NCBI GenBank assembly: GCA_031292385.1
Contig: JARLHE010000008.1
Coordinates: 1-64,000, forward strand
Origin: Oligoflexia bacterium
GTDB lineage: Bacteria; Bdellovibrionota; UBA1018
Length of the DNA: 64,000 nt
Direction: 5' to 3'
Each line of letters starts with the position of its first letter. The stretch's first letter is position 1. Below the pieces are notes generated by a model, which was given only the letters and a program-made list of their open reading frames with translations, was not told where the DNA came from and searched no databases. This document shows positions 44,861 through 52,366 of this stretch, one piece after another. The translations under genes and the position numbers were made by a program.

Positions 44861-45572
44861 TTTTCACAACCTCACGATCTCCGGCCGGATCCCGGTAAAA
44901 TGTATAGCTGAGACGTTGCTTGCGAATCGCGTCCATGATCGCGCCCTGGCTCCGCTCGCATTCAAACACCGTTTTCCAGGAGGTCATCTGTATCGGCGCG
45001 TGCAAATCGCTTGAAGCGACGACCGGAAGCTTCGACTCCCGCACTTCATCGAAAATATAGGGACCGCTCGCGACTTCCCACGCGTCGAACTCGGCGCGAA
45101 GCTCTTCACGGCGATCCCAAAGATGAAAAGTCTGTTTTTCAACCTTGCGGGTCGAAACCGGATGCGCCGCGATCGCCAGCGCCCCCTGGGCCCGAACCTG
45201 ACGTGCCAGCATCAGGACATCATCGTTCGCCGGCATGAACTCGGTCGCACCGATCGCCAAAATATGGGCCGATCGATGATTGGAAACCGAGTTTTTGGTC
45301 AGCTCAAACCCCGGAATGACGACCATCCGGTATTGATGCCAAGCGCGCTCGGCTTCCGAGCGTAGAATTTCGATATAAAGCGGCCAAGTCGCGCGGGTCA
45401 GCGTTTGCTTGAGATAGCCGGCGGCCTTGCCGAGAAAAGTTTGGTCTTCGCAGAGATGATCGGTGATCGCGATCGCGCCGAAACCGCGTTGGCCATACAG
45501 ATCGACGAGTTCCGGAATGCTGAGCTTTCCGTCACTGAAGGTCGAGTGCATGTGCAGATCGGCCAAAAACAT
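44781..45572 (-). CDS. PHP-domain metal-dependent phosphoesterase
   Basis: 263 residues from ATG 45572. The PHP metal-binding motifs are DLHMHSTFSDG at residues 4-14, AITDHL (about 40), a Glu in IPGFELT (about 85), AAHPVS (about 134) and SSDLHAP (about 190), giving the expected trinuclear site. PHP proteins cleave phosphodiester or phosphomonoester bonds. A GTG ten codons upstream keeps the frame open, but homology starts here. Its gene heads the unit with the GT21 and GH1 genes, so a lipid-linked or nucleotide-sugar substrate is possible but unproven. Confidence 0.85.
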   Translation of the reverse strand: MFLADLHMHSTFSDGKLSIPELVDLYGQRGFGAIAITDHLCEDQTFLGKAAGYLKQTLTRATWPLYIEILRSEAERAWHQYRMVVIPGFELTKNSVSNHRSAHILAIGATEFMPANDDVLMLARQVRAQGALAIAAHPVSTRKVEKQTFHLWDRREELRAEFDAWEVASGPYIFDEVRESKLPVVASSDLHAPIQMTSWKTVFECERSQGAIMDAIRKQRLSYTFYRDPAGDREVVKNDDVTHAAFPLGSRYRADHLGNVAGA

Positions 45573-45580
45573 AATTGAAG

Positions 45581-45610
45581 AATACAGGGTTCTAACGGAC
45601 ACCGTGTCAA
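45581..45610 (-). promoter_or_regulatory. Promoter of the PHP-GT21-GH1 operon, possibly leaderless
   Basis: On the reverse strand TTGACA (45605-45610) and TGTATT (45581-45586) are 18 bases apart. The ATG at 45572 follows the -10 box by eight bases and lacks a ribosome site. Confidence 0.5.
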
Positions 45611-45648
45611 GGCAGTGTCAGGATTGTGCTAGCTTTACGTGTTAGAGC

Positions 45649-46278
45649 CTAATCGCGTAGTTTGCGCAGGTAACGGCGCCGGCGATCCCAGTTTTTGATC
45701 CTGTTCAGCACAGCGGGACCGAAAAATAGCAGAAAATTCGAATAAATCGCGAGCAGGAAGAAACGATCCGCCCAGCTCCCCCGCACGAACTCGACGAGCA
45801 CGAAAACGCCCGTCAAACCCGCGAGCCACTTCATTTTGACGGGAATGATCCCGAACAAGGCGATTTCGGTCTCCGGAAACAAAGCGGCCGCCGCGAAAAA
45901 CAGCGAGGACTCGAAGTGATGGACGTCGAAAACCGGGTAGTCCATCGCGAACGAATACGCGATCGTGACCAGGATCGAAACCAAGGTGTAGAGCGTCGTC
46001 TTGAAATCGCCCCAAACGCCCTCGATCATGTTGAGCGTGAAATAAAGAAACCAGAGCGCGAAAATCATGAAGATCGGACTCAACGCGAGGGGCAGGGACA
46101 AAAAGGTGATCAACCGCCAGTACTCACCCGCCCGAACGGCTTCCGGCACCAAAGCGAGCTGGAACTGCCAGGCCGGGTTGGCCATGACCATCAGGAAACC
46201 GAGCGCTTGCAGGGTGACAAAAATAATCGCGATATTCGGTATCGCGAGCCATTGGAATCGCCTTGAGTTCAGCCACAT
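45649..46278 (-). CDS. Rhomboid-like membrane protein without the catalytic serine motif
   Basis: 209 residues with about six membrane segments. The pattern EYWRLITFLSLP followed by IFALWFLYFTLNMIEGVWGD resembles the L1 loop and TM2 of rhomboid proteases (WRxxT...E). The catalytic GxSG of TM4 is not found; the corresponding region reads HFESSLFFAAAALF. A C-terminal basic tail follows (RIKNWDRRRRYLRKLRD). It is probably an inactive rhomboid-like or derlin-like protein, possibly binding membrane substrates. Divergent from adenine deaminase with a gap of only 19 bases. Confidence 0.7.
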   Translation of the reverse strand: MWLNSRRFQWLAIPNIAIIFVTLQALGFLMVMANPAWQFQLALVPEAVRAGEYWRLITFLSLPLALSPIFMIFALWFLYFTLNMIEGVWGDFKTTLYTLVSILVTIAYSFAMDYPVFDVHHFESSLFFAAAALFPETEIALFGIIPVKMKWLAGLTGVFVLVEFVRGSWADRFFLLAIYSNFLLFFGPAVLNRIKNWDRRRRYLRKLRD

Positions 46279-46297
46279 ATTGAAACACTATCGCAAA

Positions 46298-47986
46298 GTG
46301 CGCTCGCTTAAAATCCAATTAAAAAACCAAATCGATGCGGCCATGGGGCGCCGCGCCTGCGATCTCGTCATCCGGAACGTGCGTTACCTAGACGTTTTCA
46401 GTTGCGCATGGCGCCGTGGAAACCTGGCCATTTCCGATGGCATGATCGTGGGCCTTGAGCCCGGGCTGAAGGCCCATCGCGAAATCGACGCGAAAGGAGC
46501 GGCCGTCGTACCCGGATTCATCGATGCTCATGTTCACATCGAAAGCTCGCTTCTCACTCCGGATCATTTCGAAGCCGCCGTTCTGCCGAAAGGCACGACC
46601 ACCGCCGTCTGCGATCCCCATGAGCTTGCCAACGTCCTGGGCGTGGACGGGCTTCGCTACTTTCTGCAAGCCTCGGAAGAGCTTTCGCTCGATCTTCGCG
46701 TGATGCTCAGCTCTTGCGTGCCCGCCACTCATTTCGAAACCAACGGAGGCGGAACGATCGAAGCCGAGCAATTGCTCCCGCTGGCCGCGCACGCCAACGC
46801 CTTAGGTCTCGCCGAAATGATGAACGTGCCGGGTGTCTTGAACGCAGACCCCCAGATTCTCGCCAAAATCGAAGGCTTCGCCGAGCTGGGCAAACCCATC
46901 GACGGCCACTGCCCTCTCGTGCGCGGACAAGCGCTCTCAGCCTACGCCGCCGCGGGGATTACAAGCTGCCACGAATCTTCAGAGTTCGAAGAAGCCGCGG
47001 AAAAGCTCACCAAAGGAATCGCCGTCTGGATCCGCGAAGGCAGCGTCGCCAAGGATCTGCACGCGCTCGTGCCGCTTCTCACGATGGCCACGTCAACCAG
47101 CATCGGCTTCTGCACGGATGACCGCAACCCGCTCGATATCGCCTCTCAGGGCCATATCGATTACCTGGTTCGCGAAGCGATCCGATTGGGCGTCGCCCCC
47201 GAGATCGCCTATCGTAGCGCCTCTTGGAGCGTCGCGCGCCATTACGGATTGAAACGAAAGGGCGCGATCGCGCCCGGTTATGAAGCCGATTTGATTTTAT
47301 TGGGCGATGAAAAAAGCTGCGCCATTCAAAACGTCCTGCGCCGAGGCGTGCCCGTGGGCGAATTGCCCGCGGCAAAAATCTCGGCCGCGCAAATCAGAAA
47401 TACCATCAGGGCGAAAGCGCCGGAAGCCTCCGATCTGACCGGCCCCAGCGGGCGCGTACACGTCATCGGCGTGCGCGCAGGCCGCATTCTGACCGACCGC
47501 CACGTGATGAACCACGACGCGAAAGGCGTCGCGCGCCTCAGCGTGATGGAGCGCTATGGACACGGATCAAAGCCCGCGAACGGCTACGTCACCGGCTTTG
47601 GCGCCCACTTCGACGGCGCGATCGCCTCGAGCGTGGGCCACGACAGCCATAACCTGATCGTCGCCGGCAAGAACGAAGCGGATATGAAAATCGCGCTCGC
47701 CGCGCTTATCGAGAGCGGCGGGGGTTTCTGCGTCGCGCGCCAAGGCGCGGTTCAAGCGCTGCTGCCGCTGCCTTTCGGCGGGCTCATGTCGGAACGCCCG
47801 GCCGAAGAGCTCACCAGGGAACTGAAGAAAATGCATGAAGCCAGCCGCGCCACCGGCTGCGAACTGCCCGAACCGTTTTTGCAGCTCGCATTCTTGAGCC
47901 TGCCCGTGATCCCGTCGCTCAAGCTCACGGACAAAGGCCTGGTCGATGTCGAAAAATTCCAAATGATCGACGTACGCGCCTCATGA
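46298..47986 (+). CDS. ade: Adenine deaminase (amidohydrolase family)
   Basis: About 562 residues from GTG 46298; TTG 46280 and ATG 46343 are alternatives and no ribosome site settles the choice. The family N terminus KIQLKNQIDAAMGRRACDLV is kept by the GTG start. The metal-binding HxH is in PGFIDAHVHIESSLLTP, and later motifs are CDPHELANVLG, DGHCPL, ITSCHES and GFCTDDR. The C-terminal domain has GFGAHFDGAIASSVGHDSHN. It converts adenine to hypoxanthine. The frame is open far upstream, but that stretch is antisense to the rhomboid-like gene. ATGA overlap joins it to the next gene. Confidence 0.92.
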   Translation: MRSLKIQLKNQIDAAMGRRACDLVIRNVRYLDVFSCAWRRGNLAISDGMIVGLEPGLKAHREIDAKGAAVVPGFIDAHVHIESSLLTPDHFEAAVLPKGTTTAVCDPHELANVLGVDGLRYFLQASEELSLDLRVMLSSCVPATHFETNGGGTIEAEQLLPLAAHANALGLAEMMNVPGVLNADPQILAKIEGFAELGKPIDGHCPLVRGQALSAYAAAGITSCHESSEFEEAAEKLTKGIAVWIREGSVAKDLHALVPLLTMATSTSIGFCTDDRNPLDIASQGHIDYLVREAIRLGVAPEIAYRSASWSVARHYGLKRKGAIAPGYEADLILLGDEKSCAIQNVLRRGVPVGELPAAKISAAQIRNTIRAKAPEASDLTGPSGRVHVIGVRAGRILTDRHVMNHDAKGVARLSVMERYGHGSKPANGYVTGFGAHFDGAIASSVGHDSHNLIVAGKNEADMKIALAALIESGGGFCVARQGAVQALLPLPFGGLMSERPAEELTRELKKMHEASRATGCELPEPFLQLAFLSLPVIPSLKLTDKGLVDVEKFQMIDVRAS

Positions 47987-49260
47987 AATCCCTGATCGCC
48001 GAGCTGAAACGCGCCAATCGCCGCAACCGAGCGCTCCCCTCCCTTTCGCAGCAGCCCGTACACGTGCTTTACGGAGGCGCCCATCTTTTCACCGCGCGAA
48101 CGCCCGGAAAACTCGCCGAGCTGGCAAAAAAATCGCTGCTCGAAAATGCCCCGACTCCCGAGGAGTTCGACCGAATTCTCGGGCTCGCTCGCGCCCACCG
48201 CGTGCACGAGCGAGTTTTAGACAAGCTCGAGCGCCAGGCGATCGAAGACCTTCGCATTGACTTCGAAGACGGCTACGGCCAGCGCCCGGACAAAGAGGAA
48301 GATCTCGAGGCCAAGCGCGCCGCGCAGGAACTTACCCAGGCGATCAAGCAGAATCTGATGCCGCCGTTCTTCGGAATCCGCGTCAAATCCCTGTCCGACG
48401 CAACCGCCGAAAGAGCCTTGCGCACGCTCGATATTTTTCTATCCTCGTTCGTCGCCGCGCAGGGCCGGAGGATTCCGGAAAATTTCGTCGTGACCTTGCC
48501 CAAAGTGGCCAGCGCCGAGCAGGGCCGGATCTTCGCCAAAGCGCTCACGCAGCTTGAGAAAAAACTCAAAATCAAGGCCGACTCGCTTCGTTTCGAGGTC
48601 TTGGTCGAGCTTCCCGAGCTCTTGATGAACCAGGAAGGGATTTGCGAGCTGCCGCGGTTGCGCGGCGTCGCGAAGGGCCGGCTGCGCGGCGCGCACTTCG
48701 GCATCTACGACTATCTTTCGAACTGCGACGTCGCGTCTTCCAACCAGGAGCTCACCCACCCCGCCTGCGATCATGCGCGCATGATCATGCAAACGGCGTT
48801 TTCGGGAACCGATGTCCAGCTGTCGGACGGAGCGACCCACGTCATTCCATCCGGAACGGACCGGGCTCGGATCCTCAACGCCTGGCGCCTCAGCTATCGG
48901 CATATCCGGCATTCGCTGGCCCATGGATTCTATCAAGGATGGGATCTGCATCCCGCGCAGGTTCCGGTTCGTTATGCGGCCATTTTCTCTTTTTTCTCGG
49001 AAAATCTCGAAGGCTCCGCCAAGCGGATGAAAAACTTTCTGGACACCGCGGCTCGAGCCTCGCTCGTCGGAGCGCATTTCGATGACGAAGCCAGCGCTCA
49101 AGGTTTGCTCGGATTTTTCGTGCGCGGTTTTTCGTCCGGCGCTTTCGACTCGAACGATCTCGCGAGCGCGGGACTTACGCCGGAAATGCTGAAAACCCGA
49201 TCATTCAAGAAACTAATGGCCGCGGAACGATCTCCGAAGCCGCGGTCACGCTCGACCTAA
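47983..49260 (+). CDS. Aldolase/citrate-lyase-like protein (DUF6986 type)
   Basis: 425 residues. The TIM-barrel signature of the HpcH/CitE group is visible: LRIDFEDGYG (about 88-97) with the acidic pair that binds metal, a central FFGIRVKSL, and FEVLVELPELLMNQEG containing the second metal Glu. HFGIYDYLS and WDLHPAQVPVRYAA follow. It is longer than CitE and matches proteins annotated as phosphoenolpyruvate-kinase-like or DUF6986. The substrate is unknown. Coupled by an ATGA overlap to adenine deaminase, it may belong to purine breakdown. The last 56 bases overlap the convergent kinase gene. Confidence 0.8.
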   Translation: MKSLIAELKRANRRNRALPSLSQQPVHVLYGGAHLFTARTPGKLAELAKKSLLENAPTPEEFDRILGLARAHRVHERVLDKLERQAIEDLRIDFEDGYGQRPDKEEDLEAKRAAQELTQAIKQNLMPPFFGIRVKSLSDATAERALRTLDIFLSSFVAAQGRRIPENFVVTLPKVASAEQGRIFAKALTQLEKKLKIKADSLRFEVLVELPELLMNQEGICELPRLRGVAKGRLRGAHFGIYDYLSNCDVASSNQELTHPACDHARMIMQTAFSGTDVQLSDGATHVIPSGTDRARILNAWRLSYRHIRHSLAHGFYQGWDLHPAQVPVRYAAIFSFFSENLEGSAKRMKNFLDTAARASLVGAHFDDEASAQGLLGFFVRGFSSGAFDSNDLASAGLTPEMLKTRSFKKLMAAERSPKPRSRST

Positions 49261-50560
49261 GCCCCGGCATCTCCGCTGCGAGCCCCTGCTCGCGGGGGAT
49301 ATCGACAACGAACAAAGTCTCATCGGGTGACGACGAAAACATAATGCGCCCGTTATGCTCCCCGATGAGCTGCTCGCAAATGGAGAGGCCGAGACCGGTT
49401 CCCTCGCCACTAGGCTTGGTGGTGAAATAAGGCTCGAAGAGCCTTTGCTGCACATCGAGCGGGATGCCGCGACCATTATTGCAGATCTGGACTCGCACCC
49501 ACCCGCTCAGCAATTCGCACCGCACGGAAATCAGCGGCCTTTCCGCGGTGAGCGCGGCATCGCGGGCGTTATTGATCAAATTAAGGAAAACCTGCTGCAG
49601 CCGGTGCTCATCGCCCGTGACCCATAACGGCTCGGGGGACATCGCCATGCGGAAATGCACTCTTCTTCCCCGCAGGTCGTGTTCCAGCAAATTGCTCACG
49701 GCATAAAGAGGATCGCGCAAATCCGTCTTCGTTTTAACGACGCAGGATTCCTTCCGGGAGAAATTCCTGAAATACCTCAACAAGCGGGAAAGGCGATCCG
49801 AAGCGAGAATCAAGCGCTCCGACAATGCCCGCAGGTTCACCTCCGCCGTCTGGCCTCGATTGATATATCCCTGCAGCAACGCGGCGGACATGCTGATGAC
49901 CTGCGCCGGCTGGGCAAGCTCGTGAGCGGTTGTCGCGACCAATTTACCAATCTCGGCCATTTTGTCGGCATGGATCAACCGCGATTCGGTTTCGAGATAG
50001 CGCTTGGCCTGTTCTTCATAAAACGATTTTTGCTTTCGCCAAATTCCCAGAAAGTCCGTAAGACAGACGGTCACGCCCAGCGTGAGAATGCAGTTTTGTT
50101 TCACAACGAAAGAAGGCGGAAGCGCGTGCAAATGCGAGCCCCCGATCGCCGAGAGCGCGAGCCAGCCGAGGCCGTTCAATGCCGTGAAGCCGAAAATATA
50201 AACCGAAGACACACGGGAGAGCGTGCAAGCACCGGACAGCATGAGAAGGATCAGTTCGGGACCGAAGAACGGGCTATTCACCCCGCCCGAAGAGCCGAGC
50301 GAAAGGAGCGTCGCGACCCAAACCAACCCGTAAGAGACGCTCCAAAAGTACCAATGCCGCTGGGCCAAAGCTGCGGTTAAACACGCCGCTAAGATAAGGA
50401 AGTCACCCAAAATCAATGCGCTAGGCACTCCCCAAGCAAAATCCGATATCAGTGATCCGATCAAGAGCACCAAAACTAATATAATCATTCGAAATGATTG
50501 GCTAAATTTTCCAACCTCTTCATATTTTGATCCGAGACAGGCTCTGTTTATTCTATTCAT
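49205..50560 (-). CDS. Orphan membrane sensor histidine kinase
   Basis: 451 residues. About six membrane segments lie in residues 25-185, with little periplasmic sequence, so sensing probably occurs in the membrane. A short coiled coil (KSFYEEQAKRYLETESRL) leads to the His box TTAHELAQPAQVISMSAALL at about residue 213. The ATPase domain has NLINNARDAAL, ICNNGRGIP and GTGLGLSICEQL. The His box with Q-P is of the group near NtrB/ZraS-like kinases. No response regulator gene is adjacent. Confidence 0.88.
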   Translation of the reverse strand: MNRINRACLGSKYEEVGKFSQSFRMIILVLVLLIGSLISDFAWGVPSALILGDFLILAACLTAALAQRHWYFWSVSYGLVWVATLLSLGSSGGVNSPFFGPELILLMLSGACTLSRVSSVYIFGFTALNGLGWLALSAIGGSHLHALPPSFVVKQNCILTLGVTVCLTDFLGIWRKQKSFYEEQAKRYLETESRLIHADKMAEIGKLVATTAHELAQPAQVISMSAALLQGYINRGQTAEVNLRALSERLILASDRLSRLLRYFRNFSRKESCVVKTKTDLRDPLYAVSNLLEHDLRGRRVHFRMAMSPEPLWVTGDEHRLQQVFLNLINNARDAALTAERPLISVRCELLSGWVRVQICNNGRGIPLDVQQRLFEPYFTTKPSGEGTGLGLSICEQLIGEHNGRIMFSSSPDETLFVVDIPREQGLAAEMPGLRSSVTAASEIVPRPLVS

Positions 50561-50741
50561 ACTAACGCATCCAGCTTATATGGGGAAATCACACTCGATG
50601 CAAAAACCATTAGGTGCCGGCCCTGCATAACAAAATTTATTGCGCATTGCATTAAAATTAAGCACTACAAACACTTCTCACACGTTGCTCTAGCCAAACC
50701 CGTTTGCTAAGGTCTGATCTGACCAATAGTGTCTCAGGCGC

Positions 50742-50833
50742 GGAGAGATGGCCGAGTGGTCGAAGGCACTCCCTTGCTAAGGGAGCAGTGGGATAAAACC
50801 CACTCAAGAGTTCGAATCTCTTTCTCTCCGCCA
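50742..50833 (+). tRNA. tRNA-Ser(GCU)
   Basis: The acceptor arms GGAGAGA (50742-50748) and TCTCTCC (50823-50829) pair fully. The D arm GCCGAGTGGTCGAAGGC, the anticodon loop CTTGCTAAG with GCT reading AGC/AGU, a long variable arm (GTGGG ... CCCAC) and the T loop TTCGAAT define a class II serine tRNA. The CCA end is encoded at 50831-50833. Confidence 0.95.
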
Positions 50834-50902
50834 TTCTAAAGAGCAAAAATCTGAAACAATTCAAAAACCAATCTCGAAGCCGACATCTTTGCGCGCGCGC
50901 GA

Positions 50903-50920
50903 AGAGAAAGAGATTCGAAC
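50903..50920 (-). repeat. Inverted copy of the tRNA-Ser 3' end
   Basis: AGAGAAAGAGATTCGAAC is the exact reverse complement of the T-loop/acceptor part of the tRNA at 50742-50833 (18 bases). Confidence 0.7.
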
Positions 50921-50970
50921 GAGAATTTGTGGCCTCGTCGGGTCCGACTTAAGGGATGACTCGATGAGGC

Positions 50971-50993
50971 AAGTCAGCCAGGATGGCTGACTT
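50971..50993. other. Perfect 10-bp hairpin
   Basis: AAGTCAGCCA-GGA-TGGCTGACTT pairs completely. No U tract follows. It may be a small RNA element or a repeat end. Confidence 0.6.
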
Positions 50994-51042
50994 AACAAAT
51001 TGTCCATGCCAAGCCTTCGAGCACGAGCGAGAAGGCGAAGGC

Positions 51043-51062
51043 CGAATCTCTTTCTCTCCGCC
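51043..51062 (+). repeat. Direct copy of the tRNA-Ser 3' end
   Basis: CGAATCTCTTTCTCTCCGCC repeats bases 50813-50832 of the tRNA exactly (20 bases). Such copies often mark the far end of an integrated element, but no integrase is present. Confidence 0.75.
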
Positions 51063-51170
51063 CCTTTAAAACTCGCGAAAAATCATACCTTTGCAAGACA
51101 GGAGAACGAAACAAATCGAACTCGTTCATCCAACGGAGCCGTTACGCGACTTCATCTCCTTGACGTCGGC

Positions 51171-51176
51171 TATAAT
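51171..51176 (+). promoter_or_regulatory. -10 box of the Rrf2 gene
   Basis: A perfect TATAAT lies 21 bases before the Rrf2 ATG. A good -35 box at the right distance is not seen (GACTTC at 17 bases), and TTGACG at 51160 could serve a second, overlapping promoter. Confidence 0.4.
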
Positions 51177-51196
51177 ATCGTAATAGTATTTGTTAC

Positions 51197-51652
51197 ATGA
51201 GACGCGATTCTCGTTTATCAGCCTCGCTCCATATACTGCTTCATATGGCTGAGCATCGATCACCCATCACGTCTGAAATTATAGGCGAAAACATGGATGT
51301 GAATCCCGTCGTGATCCGTCGTACGATGGCGGGTCTCAGAGACTCGGGCATTGTCCGTTCAGTCAAAGGCCATGGTGGTGGATGGACCATTGCCCGAAAT
51401 CTCAAGGAGATCTCTCTCCTGGATATTTACCGTGCGCTCGATGAGCCGGTTTTGATCCAACAACACCGATATATCGAGAATCCTGACTGTTTAGTTGAGC
51501 AGACGGTGGGCCACATCCTGAATCAAACATTCCGGGAAGCGGAAGAAGCCATCATTAAGCGTTTCGAGAAAATAAAAGTCTCCGAACTTTATGCCAAGTT
51601 TCACGCCAGAGCTGAAGGCCGCGAACTCCGTTCTCCCGCGAACCGAGCGTAG
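51197..51652 (+). CDS. Rrf2-family transcriptional regulator
   Basis: 151 residues. The winged helix is clear: SASLHILLHMAEH, SEIIGENMDVNPVVIRRTMA, then LRDSGIVRSVKGHGGGW for the wing. The Rrf2 linker region has only one cysteine (NPDCLVEQ) where IscR-type members have three, so an iron-sulphur cluster is unlikely. It is nearer to the YwnA-like branch. It probably regulates itself and the methyltransferase gene that follows at 51671. Confidence 0.9.
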   Translation: MRRDSRLSASLHILLHMAEHRSPITSEIIGENMDVNPVVIRRTMAGLRDSGIVRSVKGHGGGWTIARNLKEISLLDIYRALDEPVLIQQHRYIENPDCLVEQTVGHILNQTFREAEEAIIKRFEKIKVSELYAKFHARAEGRELRSPANRA

Positions 51653-51670
51653 ATGGAAGGAGAACGGCTT

Positions 51671-52366
51671 ATGAACGATTCACTCGTATCCCATTATTTT
51701 GGAGAGGCTCAAGCCGCCGTTTATGACGACCGCGCCGTGCTGATGAAACCCGTCCGCGATGCGCTCAATTTCCTGATACGCATGGCGTTGGCAGGGCTCC
51801 GGCAGAACTCCAGAATCCTCTGTGTCGGCGCCGGAACCGGGGCGGAATTGATTGATCTTGCTCTCGCTTTTCCTAATTGGCGATTCACTGCGGTCGAGCC
51901 GTCAGCGGCAATGCTCAACGTCTGTCGCAAGAAGGCTGGCAAGGCCGGAGTTTCGTCACGAATCCAGTTTCATGAGGGGTATTTGGATTCTCTTCCGTGC
52001 ACCGAAACGTTCGATGCGGCGACTTCCATCCTTGTCTCCCAATTTTTGACCGATCGAGATCAACGAGTCGACTTTTTTCATCACATCGCAAAAAGGCTTC
52101 GACCAGGAGCCTGCTTGATCAATGCAGATCTAGCGACTTCTCTGAGCTCACCAGAGTTTGAGAGACTTGTTGACGTTTGGCTACTAAGCCACCGTCTGGC
52201 CGCAGGATCAGTAAAAGCCTCAGAAATGGGCTGGGGAAAAGATGTCGTGGTGTCGGCCCCGAAAGAGGTCGAATCGATCCTCACGACGGCTGGCTTTAAA
52301 CACCCGATCTTATTTTACCAATGTCTCTTTATTCACGCATGGTGCACATGGCTGCCCCGCTCTTGA
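51671..52366 (+). CDS. Class I SAM-dependent methyltransferase
   Basis: 231 residues from ATG 51671, which has AAGGAG eight bases before it; an earlier ATG at 51653 lacks that. The SAM-binding motif is ILCVGAGTGAELIDLAL at about residues 44-60, followed by the acidic FTAVEP. The middle has the segment DAATSILVSQFL. Its nature (methylating a small molecule or protein) is not evident. It is coupled to the Rrf2 gene, 18 bases after its stop, so it is likely part of the stress response sensed by it. The 3' end overlaps the convergent ClC gene by 38 bases. Confidence 0.85.
   Translation: MNDSLVSHYFGEAQAAVYDDRAVLMKPVRDALNFLIRMALAGLRQNSRILCVGAGTGAELIDLALAFPNWRFTAVEPSAAMLNVCRKKAGKAGVSSRIQFHEGYLDSLPCTETFDAATSILVSQFLTDRDQRVDFFHHIAKRLRPGACLINADLATSLSSPEFERLVDVWLLSHRLAAGSVKASEMGWGKDVVVSAPKEVESILTTAGFKHPILFYQCLFIHAWCTWLPRS

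Larger units (their letters stand above)
50834..51196. other. Non-coding region with repeats and hairpins after tRNA-Ser
   Basis: 363 bases without a credible gene. It holds an inverted copy and a direct copy of the tRNA 3' end (listed separately) and a strong hairpin at 50971-50993. It also has a wobble-paired stem CCTCGTCG/CGATGAGG just before that hairpin, and the Rrf2 promoter at its right end. Confidence 0.6.

Noticed and set aside
46067..46297. Upstream extension of the adenine deaminase frame
   Set aside because: It lies antisense to the rhomboid-like gene, and homology to adenine deaminases begins near 46310.
50658..50864. Reverse open frame over tRNA-Ser
   Set aside because: A translated antisense tRNA with the familiar RKRFELLSGF-type sequence; a common annotation artefact.
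50890..50902. Run of alternating GC (gcgcgcgcgc)
   Set aside because: Too short and isolated to claim a Z-DNA or CRISPR-like element; no CRISPR array is seen anywhere in the window.
51000..51200. 66-codon forward frame before the Rrf2 gene
   Set aside because: It runs through the repeat region and promoter, has an Arg-rich composition and no ribosome site.
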